DNA from: Leptospira sp. WS60.C2
Lineage (GTDB): Bacteria > Spirochaetota > Leptospiria > Leptospirales > Leptospiraceae
Reading direction: 5' to 3'
NCBI RefSeq assembly: GCF_040833955.1
Contig: NZ_CP162133.1
Coordinates: forward strand, 868,001 to 932,000
Length of the DNA: 64,000 nt
Part shown: positions 43,952-53,142 of the stretch, in pieces
Layout of the letters: every line of letters starts with the position of its first letter
Position numbering within the stretch: position 1 is the stretch's first letter
The notes under the pieces: model-generated
Databases searched by the model: none
What the model saw: the letters and a program-made list of their open reading frames with translations, nothing else
What the model was told of the DNA's origin: nothing
Position numbers and translations under genes: made by a program

Positions 43952-45061
43952 ATGAAGTTTTTATTATTTCTCTTTTCTCCATTTTGCTGGTTGTATCAGT
44001 TTTTGTTTTGGCTCTCGCAAAACAAAATCAAACCAGTCATATTACCAAATGTGCTCGTCCTCAGTGTTGGTAACATTACCGTTGGTGGAACTGGGAAAAC
44101 TCCCTTTGTTCAATATTTAGTTCGATTTTTTCAGAAAACTAATAAAGATTATGCGATCACAATCCTCTCTCGCGGATATAAAGCAGAGAAATCGAAGGAA
44201 GGGGCAATTCTACCAAATGGTTTATCTCCTCATTTATTTGGGGATGAACCAAGTGAACATAAAGAAACTTTTCCTAATGTACAAGTGATCATTGGAAAAA
44301 ACCGAGTGAGTAGTTTTTTGAAATACAATCAATTTCAAGGAAAACGGCACATCGTGATCTTAGATGATGGGTTCCAACACAAACAAATCCATCGTGATTT
44401 TGATATCGTATTGTTAGATGCTAACGCACCTTTTGGAAATGGTTTTACGCTTCCTCTAGGTTTTTTGAGAGAACCCATTTCCCATTTGTCACGGGCAAAT
44501 ACAATTGTTTTTACAAAGTTGACAAAGACGAATGAAATATCTCTTCCGAAATACCGAGAGAAACTGAATCAAAATGGTATCAAAGTTCCGCATTATCGTT
44601 CTCATTTTTCTGCTTATCTCAATGAGGTTCATTTAGAAACTTTAACGCAAACTCGAATTTTTCCTCCGAAAAATCCTTTATCAAATGAAGCGAACATAAG
44701 TTATTTTCTATTCACTGGTGTAGGGAATCCCAAACATGTATGGGAAACTGCCTCTTCTGTTTTGGAAACAAATCAAATCCGCCACCGATTTTTTCCTGAC
44801 CACTATGATTTCGAAGAAACGGTTTTGTTTACACTTCTTGCAGAAATCGAAAAAGAAACGATTTTGATCACAACAGAAAAAGATTGGGTAAAAGTGCGAA
44901 TGCATTCTTCCTTTCTAAAGGAACTCATCAAACGAAAGATTCGTCTCGTTCTATTGAAAATTGAAGTAAAAATAGAAGATTCGAAAATGTTCGAATCTAT
45001 ATTAGCTGGTCTCGTTTCCACATACGAAGTAAAAAACGATCTGGTTTCAAAGACTGAATGA
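43952..45061 (+). CDS. lpxK: Tetraacyldisaccharide 4'-kinase (lipid A synthesis)
   Basis: The 369-aa protein has an N-terminal membrane-association helix (about 3-22) and the kinase P-loop SVGNITVGGTGKTPFV (Lys49). Other motifs are ILSRGYKA, GDEPSEHKE and the LpxK-typical ILDDGFQHKQIHRDFDIVLLD (catalytic Asp/His). It phosphorylates the lipid A precursor at the inner membrane. Its 3' 65 bases overlap the convergent MnmC-like gene (44997-46193), which is a real antisense overlap because both reading frames are conserved-looking to their ends. Confidence 0.95.
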   Translation: MKFLLFLFSPFCWLYQFLFWLSQNKIKPVILPNVLVLSVGNITVGGTGKTPFVQYLVRFFQKTNKDYAITILSRGYKAEKSKEGAILPNGLSPHLFGDEPSEHKETFPNVQVIIGKNRVSSFLKYNQFQGKRHIVILDDGFQHKQIHRDFDIVLLDANAPFGNGFTLPLGFLREPISHLSRANTIVFTKLTKTNEISLPKYREKLNQNGIKVPHYRSHFSAYLNEVHLETLTQTRIFPPKNPLSNEANISYFLFTGVGNPKHVWETASSVLETNQIRHRFFPDHYDFEETVLFTLLAEIEKETILITTEKDWVKVRMHSSFLKELIKRKIRLVLLKIEVKIEDSKMFESILAGLVSTYEVKNDLVSKTE

Positions 45062-46193
45062 TCGGTTCAGGTAGTTCTTGTTTTTGATTTAGGATTTCAT
45101 TTACCAATATTTCGGCGGCAAAAAATGCGTGGGTGAGTCCTCGAGAACCAAGTCCATTTAATATTCCAACGGATTCATAATAAGGAATTTGAAACTGTTT
45201 TCCATTTTTGCGGAATAAATTTTGGTATTTCACCGTTGTGTCTAACAGGGACACATTCGGAAGTTTCCCGACAACGGGATGGCGGTCTTGGGATTGGGTT
45301 CTGAAACTCACACGAGTACCAAACTCATGGATCCGAACGGGATCCCATTCCTCTCGTAACGTCGGTAGTTTTTTTCGCAAACCATCCCAGAGTGCTAAGG
45401 TTTCTTCCTCTCTAGGCTTTTCTTCCAAATGGAACTCATCGAAACTAGCACCAAGCACTCGTTTGTTGTTTATTTCTGCTGTTAAATAATCACCATACAG
45501 AATTGAAGTTTGATTTTGAAAAAAAGTCGCAGGAATTTCTACGATCTGTCCTCTTACCTGTTTCATAGGAATCCATTGGAGGCTCGGGTCTTTCGAAAAT
45601 TGGTATCCTTGCGCTAAAAATAAATAATCGACTTTGAAAGTTTCGTTTATGGTTTTGCAAATGAGTTTACCATCTGCTTCGTCAACTTGCCAAGAGAGAA
45701 GTTCGCTCTGCATTTTTTCCAAGGGATTTGCCAATTGAAACAATTCTTTTGTGAGGGATACGGGAGAGATCGCTTTCCCTTGTGAAAAGTAGAGAACATC
45801 GATCTGAGATTGGGGCTCTCTTTCGAGCCGTGCTACCTCCGGAGGAATTTTGTGGGAAAGAAGGGCATGGGAATAACGTTCATATAAAGAACTAGAATCG
45901 AGTAAAAAATGGATTCCATTCACGTGAGGAACTAGTTCACCTAACTTTAGTTGGTTCCATAGATTCAAAAAATATTGAAACGCTAGATAGGAAAATTCGG
46001 ATTCAGCTGTTTTATGTTTGGTGAGAAACGGATAGACAACACCAATGGGATTTCCACTGGCTTTTGTTGCAACGGAAGGTTCTTTCTCTAATAAAATGGT
46101 TTGAATGTTACGACGTTTCAGGGAAAGACAAATGCTTGCCCCAGCGATTCCTCCACCCACTACAAGTGCTGTTTTTTGAGAAACCGAAGTCAT
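44997..46193 (-). CDS. tRNA modification FAD-dependent oxidoreductase (MnmC C-terminal domain, stand-alone)
   Basis: 398 aa. It has an N-terminal FAD-binding motif TALVVGGGIAGASICLSLKR, TILLEKEPSVATKASGNPIG, MKQVRGQIVEIPA, and a C-terminal GLGSRGLTHAFFAAEILVNE. These fit the DAO-type oxidoreductase half of MnmC, which removes the carboxymethyl group from cmnm5s2U34 in tRNA. In E. coli this half is fused to the methyltransferase; here it is a separate gene 6 bases after the methyltransferase gene. It overlaps lpxK by 65 bases at their 3' ends. Confidence 0.88.
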   Translation of the reverse strand: MTSVSQKTALVVGGGIAGASICLSLKRRNIQTILLEKEPSVATKASGNPIGVVYPFLTKHKTAESEFSYLAFQYFLNLWNQLKLGELVPHVNGIHFLLDSSSLYERYSHALLSHKIPPEVARLEREPQSQIDVLYFSQGKAISPVSLTKELFQLANPLEKMQSELLSWQVDEADGKLICKTINETFKVDYLFLAQGYQFSKDPSLQWIPMKQVRGQIVEIPATFFQNQTSILYGDYLTAEINNKRVLGASFDEFHLEEKPREEETLALWDGLRKKLPTLREEWDPVRIHEFGTRVSFRTQSQDRHPVVGKLPNVSLLDTTVKYQNLFRKNGKQFQIPYYESVGILNGLGSRGLTHAFFAAEILVNEILNQKQELPEPIIQSLKPDRFLLRMWKRDQLI

Positions 46194-46199
46194 TACGAA

Positions 46200-47057
46200 T
46201 TACTGTAAAACTCCAGTAATCATTTCTCTTTTTTTTCCAAACCCTTTCTGCTTTTCTATCGTAAACCCCAAACTTTCTAAAAACCTTCGGATAAATCCTG
46301 CTGATGTAAATGTGGCAAGCCTTGTTCCTTTTTGGGAATGGGAACCAATCAAAGAAAGTATCTCTTCTGACCACATGGAAGGATTTTTACTCGGAGAAAA
46401 TCCATCCAAATACCAAAAATCGACAATCGGAAATTGCACCAAACATTCTTTTACATCACCAAATAACAGATTTAAGTCGAAAGATGTTTTTCCATTGTTG
46501 TGGAGGAATTGGCATTTCCATACATTCTCCTTGGGATCTTCCTTCCAGCTTTGTAATTGTTTGTCATACGATTGGAGCAGTGATTCCGTCCATAGAGCTT
46601 TTCCGGGAAAGGAGTGATTCAGTGACTGTAATGTTTCAGTGGGTAAAGGAAATCCTTCCAAACTATAGAATTGAAAGGAAGGAGGATTCGTTTCTAGTAA
46701 CCAATGTTCTAAGCTGACAAAAAAATTCAATCCCGTGCCAAATCCAAGCTCTCCCACCGTACAAACGTTTGGAGAACCAGAAGAGAGTGCCTTTGGGATT
46801 CGGTTTCCTTCCCAAAATACATAACGAGATTCTTCCCATCCACCTTCCTTGGAAAAATACACATCACCAAAGGTTAGGGAGACGGGAACTCCATCCTTCA
46901 TCTCAATGCCGTTTTTGCGATGGTTTAAATTCATACCGAATGTGGACTTCTTTTGGTCAGAATGTTGCAACAAATCGGAAAGGGAAACGGAAACTGGAGA
47001 AGTTGTCTGGAAAATGACAAAATCCATCCGAGAGAAGTCAAATTTATTATGTCTCAT
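46200..47057 (-). CDS. tRNA 5-methylaminomethyl-2-thiouridine methyltransferase (MnmD-type)
   Basis: 285 aa. The SAM-binding region reads VCTVGELGFGTGLNFFVSLEH, and the MnmC_N-type motifs are FYSLEGFPLPTET, the catalytic segment VDFWYLDGFSPSKNPSMWSEE and LATFTSAGFIRRFLESLGF. It catalyses the last methylation to mnm5s2U34 of some tRNAs. ATG 47057 has GGAAAG upstream; ATG 47027 is a possible later start. The promoter region is shared with divergent flhF (62 bases between starts). The partner oxidoreductase gene follows directly. Confidence 0.9.
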   Translation of the reverse strand: MRHNKFDFSRMDFVIFQTTSPVSVSLSDLLQHSDQKKSTFGMNLNHRKNGIEMKDGVPVSLTFGDVYFSKEGGWEESRYVFWEGNRIPKALSSGSPNVCTVGELGFGTGLNFFVSLEHWLLETNPPSFQFYSLEGFPLPTETLQSLNHSFPGKALWTESLLQSYDKQLQSWKEDPKENVWKCQFLHNNGKTSFDLNLLFGDVKECLVQFPIVDFWYLDGFSPSKNPSMWSEEILSLIGSHSQKGTRLATFTSAGFIRRFLESLGFTIEKQKGFGKKREMITGVLQ

Positions 47058-47118
47058 AAAAAAGACTTTCCAAATTGAGGGTACTCTTCATATTTTTCCC
47101 AGGTTTGGGGGAGATTCT

Positions 47119-48459
47119 ATGGATTTTGTGAAAATCCGAGGCAAAGACTTACAAGACTGCATTATGCAGATGAAGATGAAGTATGGTCCTGAGGCTCATT
47201 TGTATGACCAACGTGTGATCACTGAAGGTGGTCTTTTTGGAACAGGTCTTATGGCGCAGCGCATGTATGAAATCGATGTAGGTGTGCCAGAAAAACAAAA
47301 TTCGAAAGAAAGAATTGAACGCAAATTAAAAGACCTAAAAGAACTCATCAAACAAAAACAAAGAACAGAATCCCAACCTGAATCTGGTCTTGTGGGAATC
47401 GGTGCTTCCTCCTTCTCTTCCCAAGGATCGAGTCATTCTTACACAGCCCGTAAAAATATAGAATCGGTAAGACCTTTCTCTGAACGGAAACGAAGACCGA
47501 ATCCTCCTGTTTACGAATTGGAGTCCTTTGAAGAAAGACCTATGGGTTTATCTCTGGCAGAGGCAAAAGAATCATTTTTGGAGCCAGCGGTGGAAACCAC
47601 GCGAAATCCAAAAGAAAGGCACCCTCACATCCAGAAGCTCGTAGATCGTCTGTTACGTGAAGGACTTTCAGAATCGTATTTGGAAGAGATGGCTGTAGCG
47701 CTCACAGAAAGACTCTCTGCTGTGGATTTAACTCGTTATGCGAATGTAACAGACAAAGCGGTTACTTATTTAGAAGAACGAATCCAAGTGGATTCAGATT
47801 TATTTAGTGGCACACCACGTGGCAAACGAAAGGTTGTTTTTTTTGTAGGACCGACTGGCTCAGGAAAAACGACATCGATTGCAAAGTTAGCTGCTAAGTA
47901 TAGTTTGCATATGGGGAAAAAAGTTTCTCTCTACACAACTGACAATTACCGCATTGCGGCCATTGACCAATTGAAGTTTTATGCAGATGCCATGGGTCTT
48001 CCGTTTTATGCAGCAAAAGACCTGCGCAAATGGAAAGAGACCATCCTTCGTGATGGGTCAGAACTCATCCTTGTGGATACTGCGGGATACTCCCATAGAA
48101 AATCAGAAAACTTGGAAAAACTTCAGGAATTCTACCAGGTTTTTGGGGAAAAGGATCACATTGAAACGATCTTAGTTCTTTCTTCCACTGTTTCTAAAGA
48201 CAATGCACTAGCGGTAACAAACGCGTATGAGTCGGTCGGTTATAAAAGAATTTTATTAACTAAGCTCGATGAAGCAGAATTTTTAGGTTCTGTTGTAGAA
48301 TTAGCCGATACTATTCACAGGGAATTCACATTCTTAAGCGTTGGTCAGGATGTTCCATTTGACATCTTAAATGCCACGAAAAAAATCCTTGCCGAATGTG
48401 TCATTTTCCCTGAAAAATTGAAAGGGATAGCGGGCGAAGTCTTCGAGAAGACTGTGTAA
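47119..48459 (+). CDS. flhF: Flagellar SRP-type GTPase FlhF
   Basis: The frame is open from 46849, but ATG 47119 with GGGGGAG just upstream gives the standard FlhF N-terminus (MDFVKIRGKDLQDCIMQMKM). The 446-aa protein has a basic, disordered N-terminal B domain, an N domain (about 170-230) and the G domain with FVGPTGSGKTTSIAKLAAKY (Lys250), TDNYRIAAIDQLK, LVDTAGYSHRK and LTKLDEAEFLGS. FlhF places flagella at the cell pole, which for leptospires are the subpolar periplasmic flagella. It heads the motility operon together with flhG and the sigma factor. Confidence 0.95.
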   Translation: MDFVKIRGKDLQDCIMQMKMKYGPEAHLYDQRVITEGGLFGTGLMAQRMYEIDVGVPEKQNSKERIERKLKDLKELIKQKQRTESQPESGLVGIGASSFSSQGSSHSYTARKNIESVRPFSERKRRPNPPVYELESFEERPMGLSLAEAKESFLEPAVETTRNPKERHPHIQKLVDRLLREGLSESYLEEMAVALTERLSAVDLTRYANVTDKAVTYLEERIQVDSDLFSGTPRGKRKVVFFVGPTGSGKTTSIAKLAAKYSLHMGKKVSLYTTDNYRIAAIDQLKFYADAMGLPFYAAKDLRKWKETILRDGSELILVDTAGYSHRKSENLEKLQEFYQVFGEKDHIETILVLSSTVSKDNALAVTNAYESVGYKRILLTKLDEAEFLGSVVELADTIHREFTFLSVGQDVPFDILNATKKILAECVIFPEKLKGIAGEVFEKTV

Positions 48460-48466
48460 GGTGCGC

Positions 48467-48496
48467 ATCGTTATCCTGATACCTAGGGGTAACGAT
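48467..48496 (+). promoter_or_regulatory. Hairpin sequestering the flhG ribosome site and start codon
   Basis: ATCGTTATCC (48467-48476) pairs with GGGTAACGAT (48487-48496), 10 base pairs with one G-U and a 10-base loop. The 3' arm contains the flhG Shine-Dalgarno (GGGG) and the AT of its start codon. The 5' arm begins 8 bases after the flhF stop, so a ribosome finishing flhF would disrupt the stem. Confidence 0.6.
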
Positions 48497-49418
48497 GGAC
48501 CAAGCAGCAAATCTTCGAAAGTTAACGGAAACTGGTACTGGATTGAAACTGGTTCAATCCCAGGACGCTGCTAAGAAAACCAAAATCATCGCAGTGGCCT
48601 CAGGAAAGGGTGGCGTCGGCAAGAGTACAGTCTCTGTCAACTTAGCCATCTCCATCGCCAAAACAGGACTTAAGGTTCTCATCTTTGATGGTGACTTGGG
48701 ACTTGCCAATGTCAATGTCCTTCTCGGAATCATTCCCAAATATAATTTATACCATGTCGTAAAGGGGCATAAGTCTCTGAAAGACATCGTCATTTCCACT
48801 CCAGAAGGTGTGGACATCATTGCAGGTGCTTCGGGATACTCTCAGCTTGCCAATCTCAATGAAACCCAAAGAAACAACCTCATCAAGGGTTTTGCGGAAC
48901 TGGATCGTTATGATGTGATGATCATTGATACCGGAGCTGGAATCTCAGCAAACGTGATTGGGCTTGTGATGCCCGCAGACGAAGTGGTGGTGGTGACTAC
49001 CCCAGAGCCAACTTCCATTACCGACTCCTATGGTCTCATCAAATCCATCGTTTCCCAATCGAAAGACAAAAACCTCAAAATCATTGTAAATCGTGTGCGT
49101 TCCGCCATTGAAGGGAAAAAAGTAGCTGACCGAGTCATCGATATCTCGGGACAATTTTTGGAAGTCCAAGTCGAGAACTTAGGGTTTATCTTCCAAGATG
49201 AGGAAGTTGAAAAATCCATACGGGAACAAAAGCCATTTATCATTGGAGCTCCGCGTTCCAAAGCAGCCGCTTGCCTCACAAGGGTCACACACACCCTCTT
49301 ACAAACAGAAGGTGGATATGATGATGAAGAAGGCCTCACTGGATTTTTTAAGAAGTTTTTTAGTTTTGTGGACTTCAAAGAAAAAGAAATGGAATCCAAA
49401 ATGGAGGAAGACAACTAA
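48495..49418 (+). CDS. flhG: MinD-like ATPase FlhG (FleN)
   Basis: The 307-aa protein has the deviant Walker [21 protein letters not shown] (signature Lys38 and Lys43), [23 protein letters not shown] and [18 protein letters not shown]. Its C-terminal part ends with an amphipathic helix ([19 protein letters not shown]) that could bind membrane. FlhG counters FlhF and limits flagellar number. Expression is probably coupled to flhF by the hairpin at 48467-48496. An N-terminal extension before the P-loop is typical for this family (DQxxGLR-like motif: DQAANLRKL). Confidence 0.94.
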   Translation: MDQAANLRKLTETGTGLKLVQSQDAAKKTKIIAVASGKGGVGKSTVSVNLAISIAKTGLKVLIFDGDLGLANVNVLLGIIPKYNLYHVVKGHKSLKDIVISTPEGVDIIAGASGYSQLANLNETQRNNLIKGFAELDRYDVMIIDTGAGISANVIGLVMPADEVVVVTTPEPTSITDSYGLIKSIVSQSKDKNLKIIVNRVRSAIEGKKVADRVIDISGQFLEVQVENLGFIFQDEEVEKSIREQKPFIIGAPRSKAAACLTRVTHTLLQTEGGYDDEEGLTGFFKKFFSFVDFKEKEMESKMEEDN

Positions 49419-49892
49419 GTGCAGATCGGATTTGTACTGGGGTTTGCAATCCTTGGAGCAGTGATTAGCTCTGTTTGTGGGTTTTTAGTAGGGAACCGGG
49501 TCAGTTATATCTTTTTTGTCTCTCTCCTCTCGACATTCGCATTCGGTGGACTTGGGTTTGGCGTTTTTAGTGTCTTACAAAAAAAAGTCCCTGAATTTTT
49601 AGAGTTTTTATCTACCTTTTCCCTCGGTGGTTTTGGGGGCGAAGGGCATGCTGATGACTTCGATCATGATCATGAAGGCATGGAACCATCTTCCGCTTCG
49701 TCGGCATCATCGGATGACTTTGGCGTGCAAGCCGTGGGAGATCAGGCCATGGATGCCAAACTTGCCATGGCAAAATCTGGAAAATTTGGAGACCATATCA
49801 TTGTGGATAAAATTGCGATCAAAAACGAGCCAAAACTCATGGCTGAGGCAATTCGCACCATGATGGCCAAGGATGACCCGCAAGACGGTTGA
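49419..49892 (+). CDS. Small membrane protein of unknown function in the motility operon
   Basis: GTG start at 49419, directly after the flhG stop. Two hydrophobic helices (about 5-25 and 30-55) are followed by a His/Asp-rich acidic stretch (DDFDHDHEGMEP), a serine-rich linker and a C-terminal segment (DHIIVDKIAIKNEPKLMAEA). No known family. A GGAGG lies 12 bases upstream. Its position between flhG and the sigma-28 gene suggests a motility-linked role. Confidence 0.7.
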   Translation: MQIGFVLGFAILGAVISSVCGFLVGNRVSYIFFVSLLSTFAFGGLGFGVFSVLQKKVPEFLEFLSTFSLGGFGGEGHADDFDHDHEGMEPSSASSASSDDFGVQAVGDQAMDAKLAMAKSGKFGDHIIVDKIAIKNEPKLMAEAIRTMMAKDDPQDG

Positions 49893-49907
49893 AAAAATAC
49901 CGTTTTT
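49885..49907 (+). terminator. Weak terminator-like hairpin at the end of the 49419 gene
   Basis: ACGGT / ACCGT with a 9-base A-rich loop is followed by TTTTT. The 5-bp stem is marginal. If real it would separate the flhF-flhG segment from the sigma gene. Confidence 0.3.
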
Positions 49908-49994
49908 ACAGGACATAAGAAAAAATCCTCTTGTAATTTTCGTTTCTTTACGATTTTTTCTATAAAGTAAAGAGATTCCGTATTTCGGTTCCCA

Positions 49995-50795
49995 ATGTCA
50001 AGATTGCTAGACAAATACAATCAGTTTGATGAGACAGATCTTTGGAAACAATACCGTGTCAAAAAAGACGCGGAAATCCGAAGTTACCTTGTTGAAAAAT
50101 ATTCACCTCTCGTCAAACACGTGGCTGGGCGGATTGCGATCGGAATGCCACAAAATGTGGAATTCGAAGATCTCGTCAGTTATGGCGTCTTTGGTCTGTT
50201 AGATGCGATAGAGAAGTTTGACCCTTCACGTGAGATTAAATTTAAAACCTATGCCATGACCCGTATCCGTGGGTCCATTTTTGACGAACTCAGAAGTGTG
50301 GACTGGATCCCTCGTTCCATCCGCCAAAAAGCAAAACAACTCGAAAACATCATTGCCATGCTCGAAAACAAAGAGGGCAAAAAAGTGGATGATGAAGAGA
50401 TCGCAAAAGAACTCGGCGTCTCTATGGAAGAATACAATTCTCTTCTTGCCAAACTTTCTGGAACCTCTCTTGTTTCGTTAAATGATATTTGGTTTCTCGG
50501 AGATGAGAACGATGAAGTTTCTTTTATGGAAACCTTAGAGTCTCCGATGAATATGAACCCAGACAATATCATCGAAAAAGAAGAAATCAAAAACGTAATT
50601 GTCGAAGCCATCCAATCCCTTCCTGAAAAAGAGAAAAAAGTCATCGTACTTTATTATTACGAAGACTTAACCTTAAAAGAGATTGGAGAAGTGTTAGAAG
50701 TCACTGAGTCTAGAATTTCTCAACTTCACACCAAAGCAGTCGCAAGACTACGTAGCAAACTTTCTAAAGTCAAATCAGCGATCCAAAAAAGGTAA
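49995..50795 (+). CDS. fliA: Sigma-28 family RNA polymerase sigma factor (FliA/WhiG)
   Basis: The 266-aa protein has the region-2 core [40 protein letters not shown], then [15 protein letters not shown]. Region 3 carries [20 protein letters not shown], and region 4 has [20 protein letters not shown] and [20 protein letters not shown]. This is the motility sigma factor that drives late flagellar genes (often named WhiG in spirochaetes). It lies in one direction with flhF-flhG and the FapA-like gene. The 102-bp gap before it may hold an own promoter, but I could not assign one. Confidence 0.95.
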   Translation: MSRLLDKYNQFDETDLWKQYRVKKDAEIRSYLVEKYSPLVKHVAGRIAIGMPQNVEFEDLVSYGVFGLLDAIEKFDPSREIKFKTYAMTRIRGSIFDELRSVDWIPRSIRQKAKQLENIIAMLENKEGKKVDDEEIAKELGVSMEEYNSLLAKLSGTSLVSLNDIWFLGDENDEVSFMETLESPMNMNPDNIIEKEEIKNVIVEAIQSLPEKEKKVIVLYYYEDLTLKEIGEVLEVTESRISQLHTKAVARLRSKLSKVKSAIQKR

Positions 50796-50801
50796 CCGAA
50801 G

Positions 50802-52793
50802 ATGTCTCTCACAGAATTTCTTACTGAGGAACTGAAAGAGTTCGACCGTAAGGAAAAAGAACAAGTGGAAGTCATAGCCGATACCATAGAAGAGTGTTTG
50901 GCGATTGCAGCCAATCACTTGGGTCGTAAAGTCCACGAAATCGATTATACTGTTTTGAAACGTGGGAAAAAATCTCTTTTCTTTTCAGAACCTTATCATA
51001 TCCGAGCTTCCATCATTCCTGATGATATGCTCCTTGATGAACTAAGTTTGTTAGATGAGCATCTAACGGGCGGTAGTGGGAAATTAGTTTCCAAAGAATT
51101 AAAAGATCTCGTTACACCGAAAAACAAAGACGGCCGAGTGGTTGTCAAAATTTACAGAACTGGTGTATTTTTGACAGTGTATCCGCCATCTGGAGAAGGC
51201 CTTGAAATGACAATGGCAGATGTCTCCAAAAAACTTTCGTTTCGTGGTGTGGCAGGTGTTGACCAAAACCTCATTAATAAAATTCTAAAAGAGAAAAAAG
51301 GCGAACCAGTTCTAATCTCCAATCAAAAACCAAAACCAGGGAATGATTCCAGCTGTAATGTGGAGATTGCACAAGAAAACATGCGTGCCTTTGTCACCGT
51401 TTTCCCAGCAAGGCCTGGTGGTCGCGACTTAGAAGTAGCAGACGTTGTTGCTGCACTCAAAGGTATGGGTGTCGCACATGGTCTCAAAGAAGATGAGATC
51501 CGAAAACACTTGGATGAAGAAGTGCATAACAAACCTTTCATCGGAGCGGAAGGTGATTTCCCTGTAAACGGGAAAAATGCAGAAATCAAATACTACGTTC
51601 GCACTGAAAAGAAAATCAATTTCAAAGAAGATCAATCGGGTCGTGTGGACTACAAAGACTTGGATATGATCGAAAACGTTGTCGTGGGACAATTGTTAGC
51701 TGAGAAAATTCCTGCTGAAAAAGGAAAGTTTGGTCGCAATTTGTTTGGGATGGTATTGCCAGCCAAAGATGGTTTGGATACCGAACTCAAACAAGGAAAA
51801 GGAACCATTCTTTCTGAAGACAAGATGCGTCTCACTGCAGAAGTCAACGGACAAGTGTTATATGTTGCTGGAAGATTGTCAGTAGAAACCGTTTACCGCA
51901 TCAATGGAGATGTGGGAGTTCGTACAGGAAATGTTACTTTCCTTGGTTCTATCATCATCACAGGAAACGTTGAAGACAATTACTCTGTGAAAGCCGCAGG
52001 GAACATCGAGATCTACGGAACTGTTCAAAAGGCCATTGTGGAAGCAGATGGAGACATTATTGTGCGCCAAGGGATTACAGGGCGCGAGGAGGCACGTGTG
52101 GAGTCCACAGGAGGCAATATCGTTGCCAAGTTCATCCAGAACGCCACTTGTATCACAGAAAAAGACATCATCGTCCAAGAAGGGATTTTACATTCCCACC
52201 TTATGGCAGGGGGAAAAATTTCCTGTAAAGGGAAACGGGGGCAAATTGTGGGGGGAACAATCCAGGCTGCCCAACTCATTTCCGCGAAAATCATTGGTTC
52301 CCAAGCAAACCCACAAACCGACCTCATCGTTGGAAACAATCCGAAGATCTTAAAACAGATCAGTGAGTTTGAAGAAAAGAAAAAGGAAAACCAGGACAAG
52401 CTGGACCAACTCACAAAAACAATGCGAACCCTCAAAGCAAGAAAAGAAGCAGATCCGGCAAGTTTTACGGCAGAACAAGACGCACATTTACAGAAACTGG
52501 AAGCTGGAACCAAAAAACTCGAAAAAAGAATCGCGGAAGCCAGTAAAGACATCCAAACTCTCACGGAATACATGGACGAACAGGCCGCCAATGGTCGTAT
52601 TTCGGTCGAAAAGACCATTTTCCCAGGTGTTACCATCCGTATCCGCAATGCGGAATACAAACTCCGCCACGAGACCAAAGCGAAGACATTCTACGAGGAA
52701 GAATCCCAAGTACGTAGTCAGCCTTACGAAGATCCAGACGAAACGAAAAATGACTGGAGAAAAAAGAGAGGGCGTGGTAAGTCTAAGAATTAG
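50802..52793 (+). CDS. FapA/DUF342-family protein with Jag-N-like N-terminus
   Basis: 663 aa. An N-terminal segment ([35 protein letters not shown]) matches the Jag-N/KhpB-type fold. The centre (about 90-500) is the DUF342 beta-helix with repeated [24 protein letters not shown] and [18 protein letters not shown] turns. A long coiled coil (about 520-590) and a basic tail follow. Such proteins are called flagellar assembly protein A in several bacteria, and in Vibrio FapA affects flagellation. Here the gene follows the motility sigma factor directly (6 bases), which supports that link. Confidence 0.88.
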   Translation: MSLTEFLTEELKEFDRKEKEQVEVIADTIEECLAIAANHLGRKVHEIDYTVLKRGKKSLFFSEPYHIRASIIPDDMLLDELSLLDEHLTGGSGKLVSKELKDLVTPKNKDGRVVVKIYRTGVFLTVYPPSGEGLEMTMADVSKKLSFRGVAGVDQNLINKILKEKKGEPVLISNQKPKPGNDSSCNVEIAQENMRAFVTVFPARPGGRDLEVADVVAALKGMGVAHGLKEDEIRKHLDEEVHNKPFIGAEGDFPVNGKNAEIKYYVRTEKKINFKEDQSGRVDYKDLDMIENVVVGQLLAEKIPAEKGKFGRNLFGMVLPAKDGLDTELKQGKGTILSEDKMRLTAEVNGQVLYVAGRLSVETVYRINGDVGVRTGNVTFLGSIIITGNVEDNYSVKAAGNIEIYGTVQKAIVEADGDIIVRQGITGREEARVESTGGNIVAKFIQNATCITEKDIIVQEGILHSHLMAGGKISCKGKRGQIVGGTIQAAQLISAKIIGSQANPQTDLIVGNNPKILKQISEFEEKKKENQDKLDQLTKTMRTLKARKEADPASFTAEQDAHLQKLEAGTKKLEKRIAEASKDIQTLTEYMDEQAANGRISVEKTIFPGVTIRIRNAEYKLRHETKAKTFYEEESQVRSQPYEDPDETKNDWRKKRGRGKSKN

Positions 52794-52805
52794 GAGGGTA
52801 GCCGA

Positions 52806-53096
52806 ATGATACTGAACGAAAACTTTGCAAGTATCGCTCACCACTACGATTTTGCACGTAGAGCTCAGGCAGAAAATCCCTTCACCCATCAAAACCAGGT
52901 GGTGGAATTGCAAAAAGTGGTGATCCAAACACAAAACCGTGCCCAAACAGTTCCCGATGCGAAATCAGGTTACCAAGGTACGGCGGCAAAACCGAAAGAA
53001 GATAAAGAAACTTCGGTATTGGCCTATTCCAAAACGGGAATTGTATACAATCGTCCCAGTTTGGATCGTGGATCTCGTTTTGATTCAAAAGCTTAA
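52806..53096 (+). CDS. Small protein (96 aa) in the motility operon, unknown
   Basis: GGAGGG lies 8 bases before the ATG, an excellent ribosome site. The product is soluble and polar (SIAHHYDFARRAQAENPF at the start, DRGSRFDSKA at the end) with no motif I know. It has a lower-complexity middle (Gln/Lys-rich). Located 12 bases after the FapA-like gene. Confidence 0.65.
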   Translation: MILNENFASIAHHYDFARRAQAENPFTHQNQVVELQKVVIQTQNRAQTVPDAKSGYQGTAAKPKEDKETSVLAYSKTGIVYNRPSLDRGSRFDSKA

Positions 53097-53142
53097 ATTT
53101 TTTCTACGGAATGTTGTTGGAAATGTTCTTTAGGAGAAACAT

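Noticed and set aside
46310..46717. Overlapping + strand frames within the MnmD-type gene
   Set aside because: The minus strand carries the convincing methyltransferase motifs; the + strand frames are shadows.
52025..52678. 217-codon minus-strand frame inside the FapA-like gene
   Set aside because: It is a mirror of the coding strand, rich in Ser/Phe/Ile as expected for an antisense shadow, with no ribosome site.
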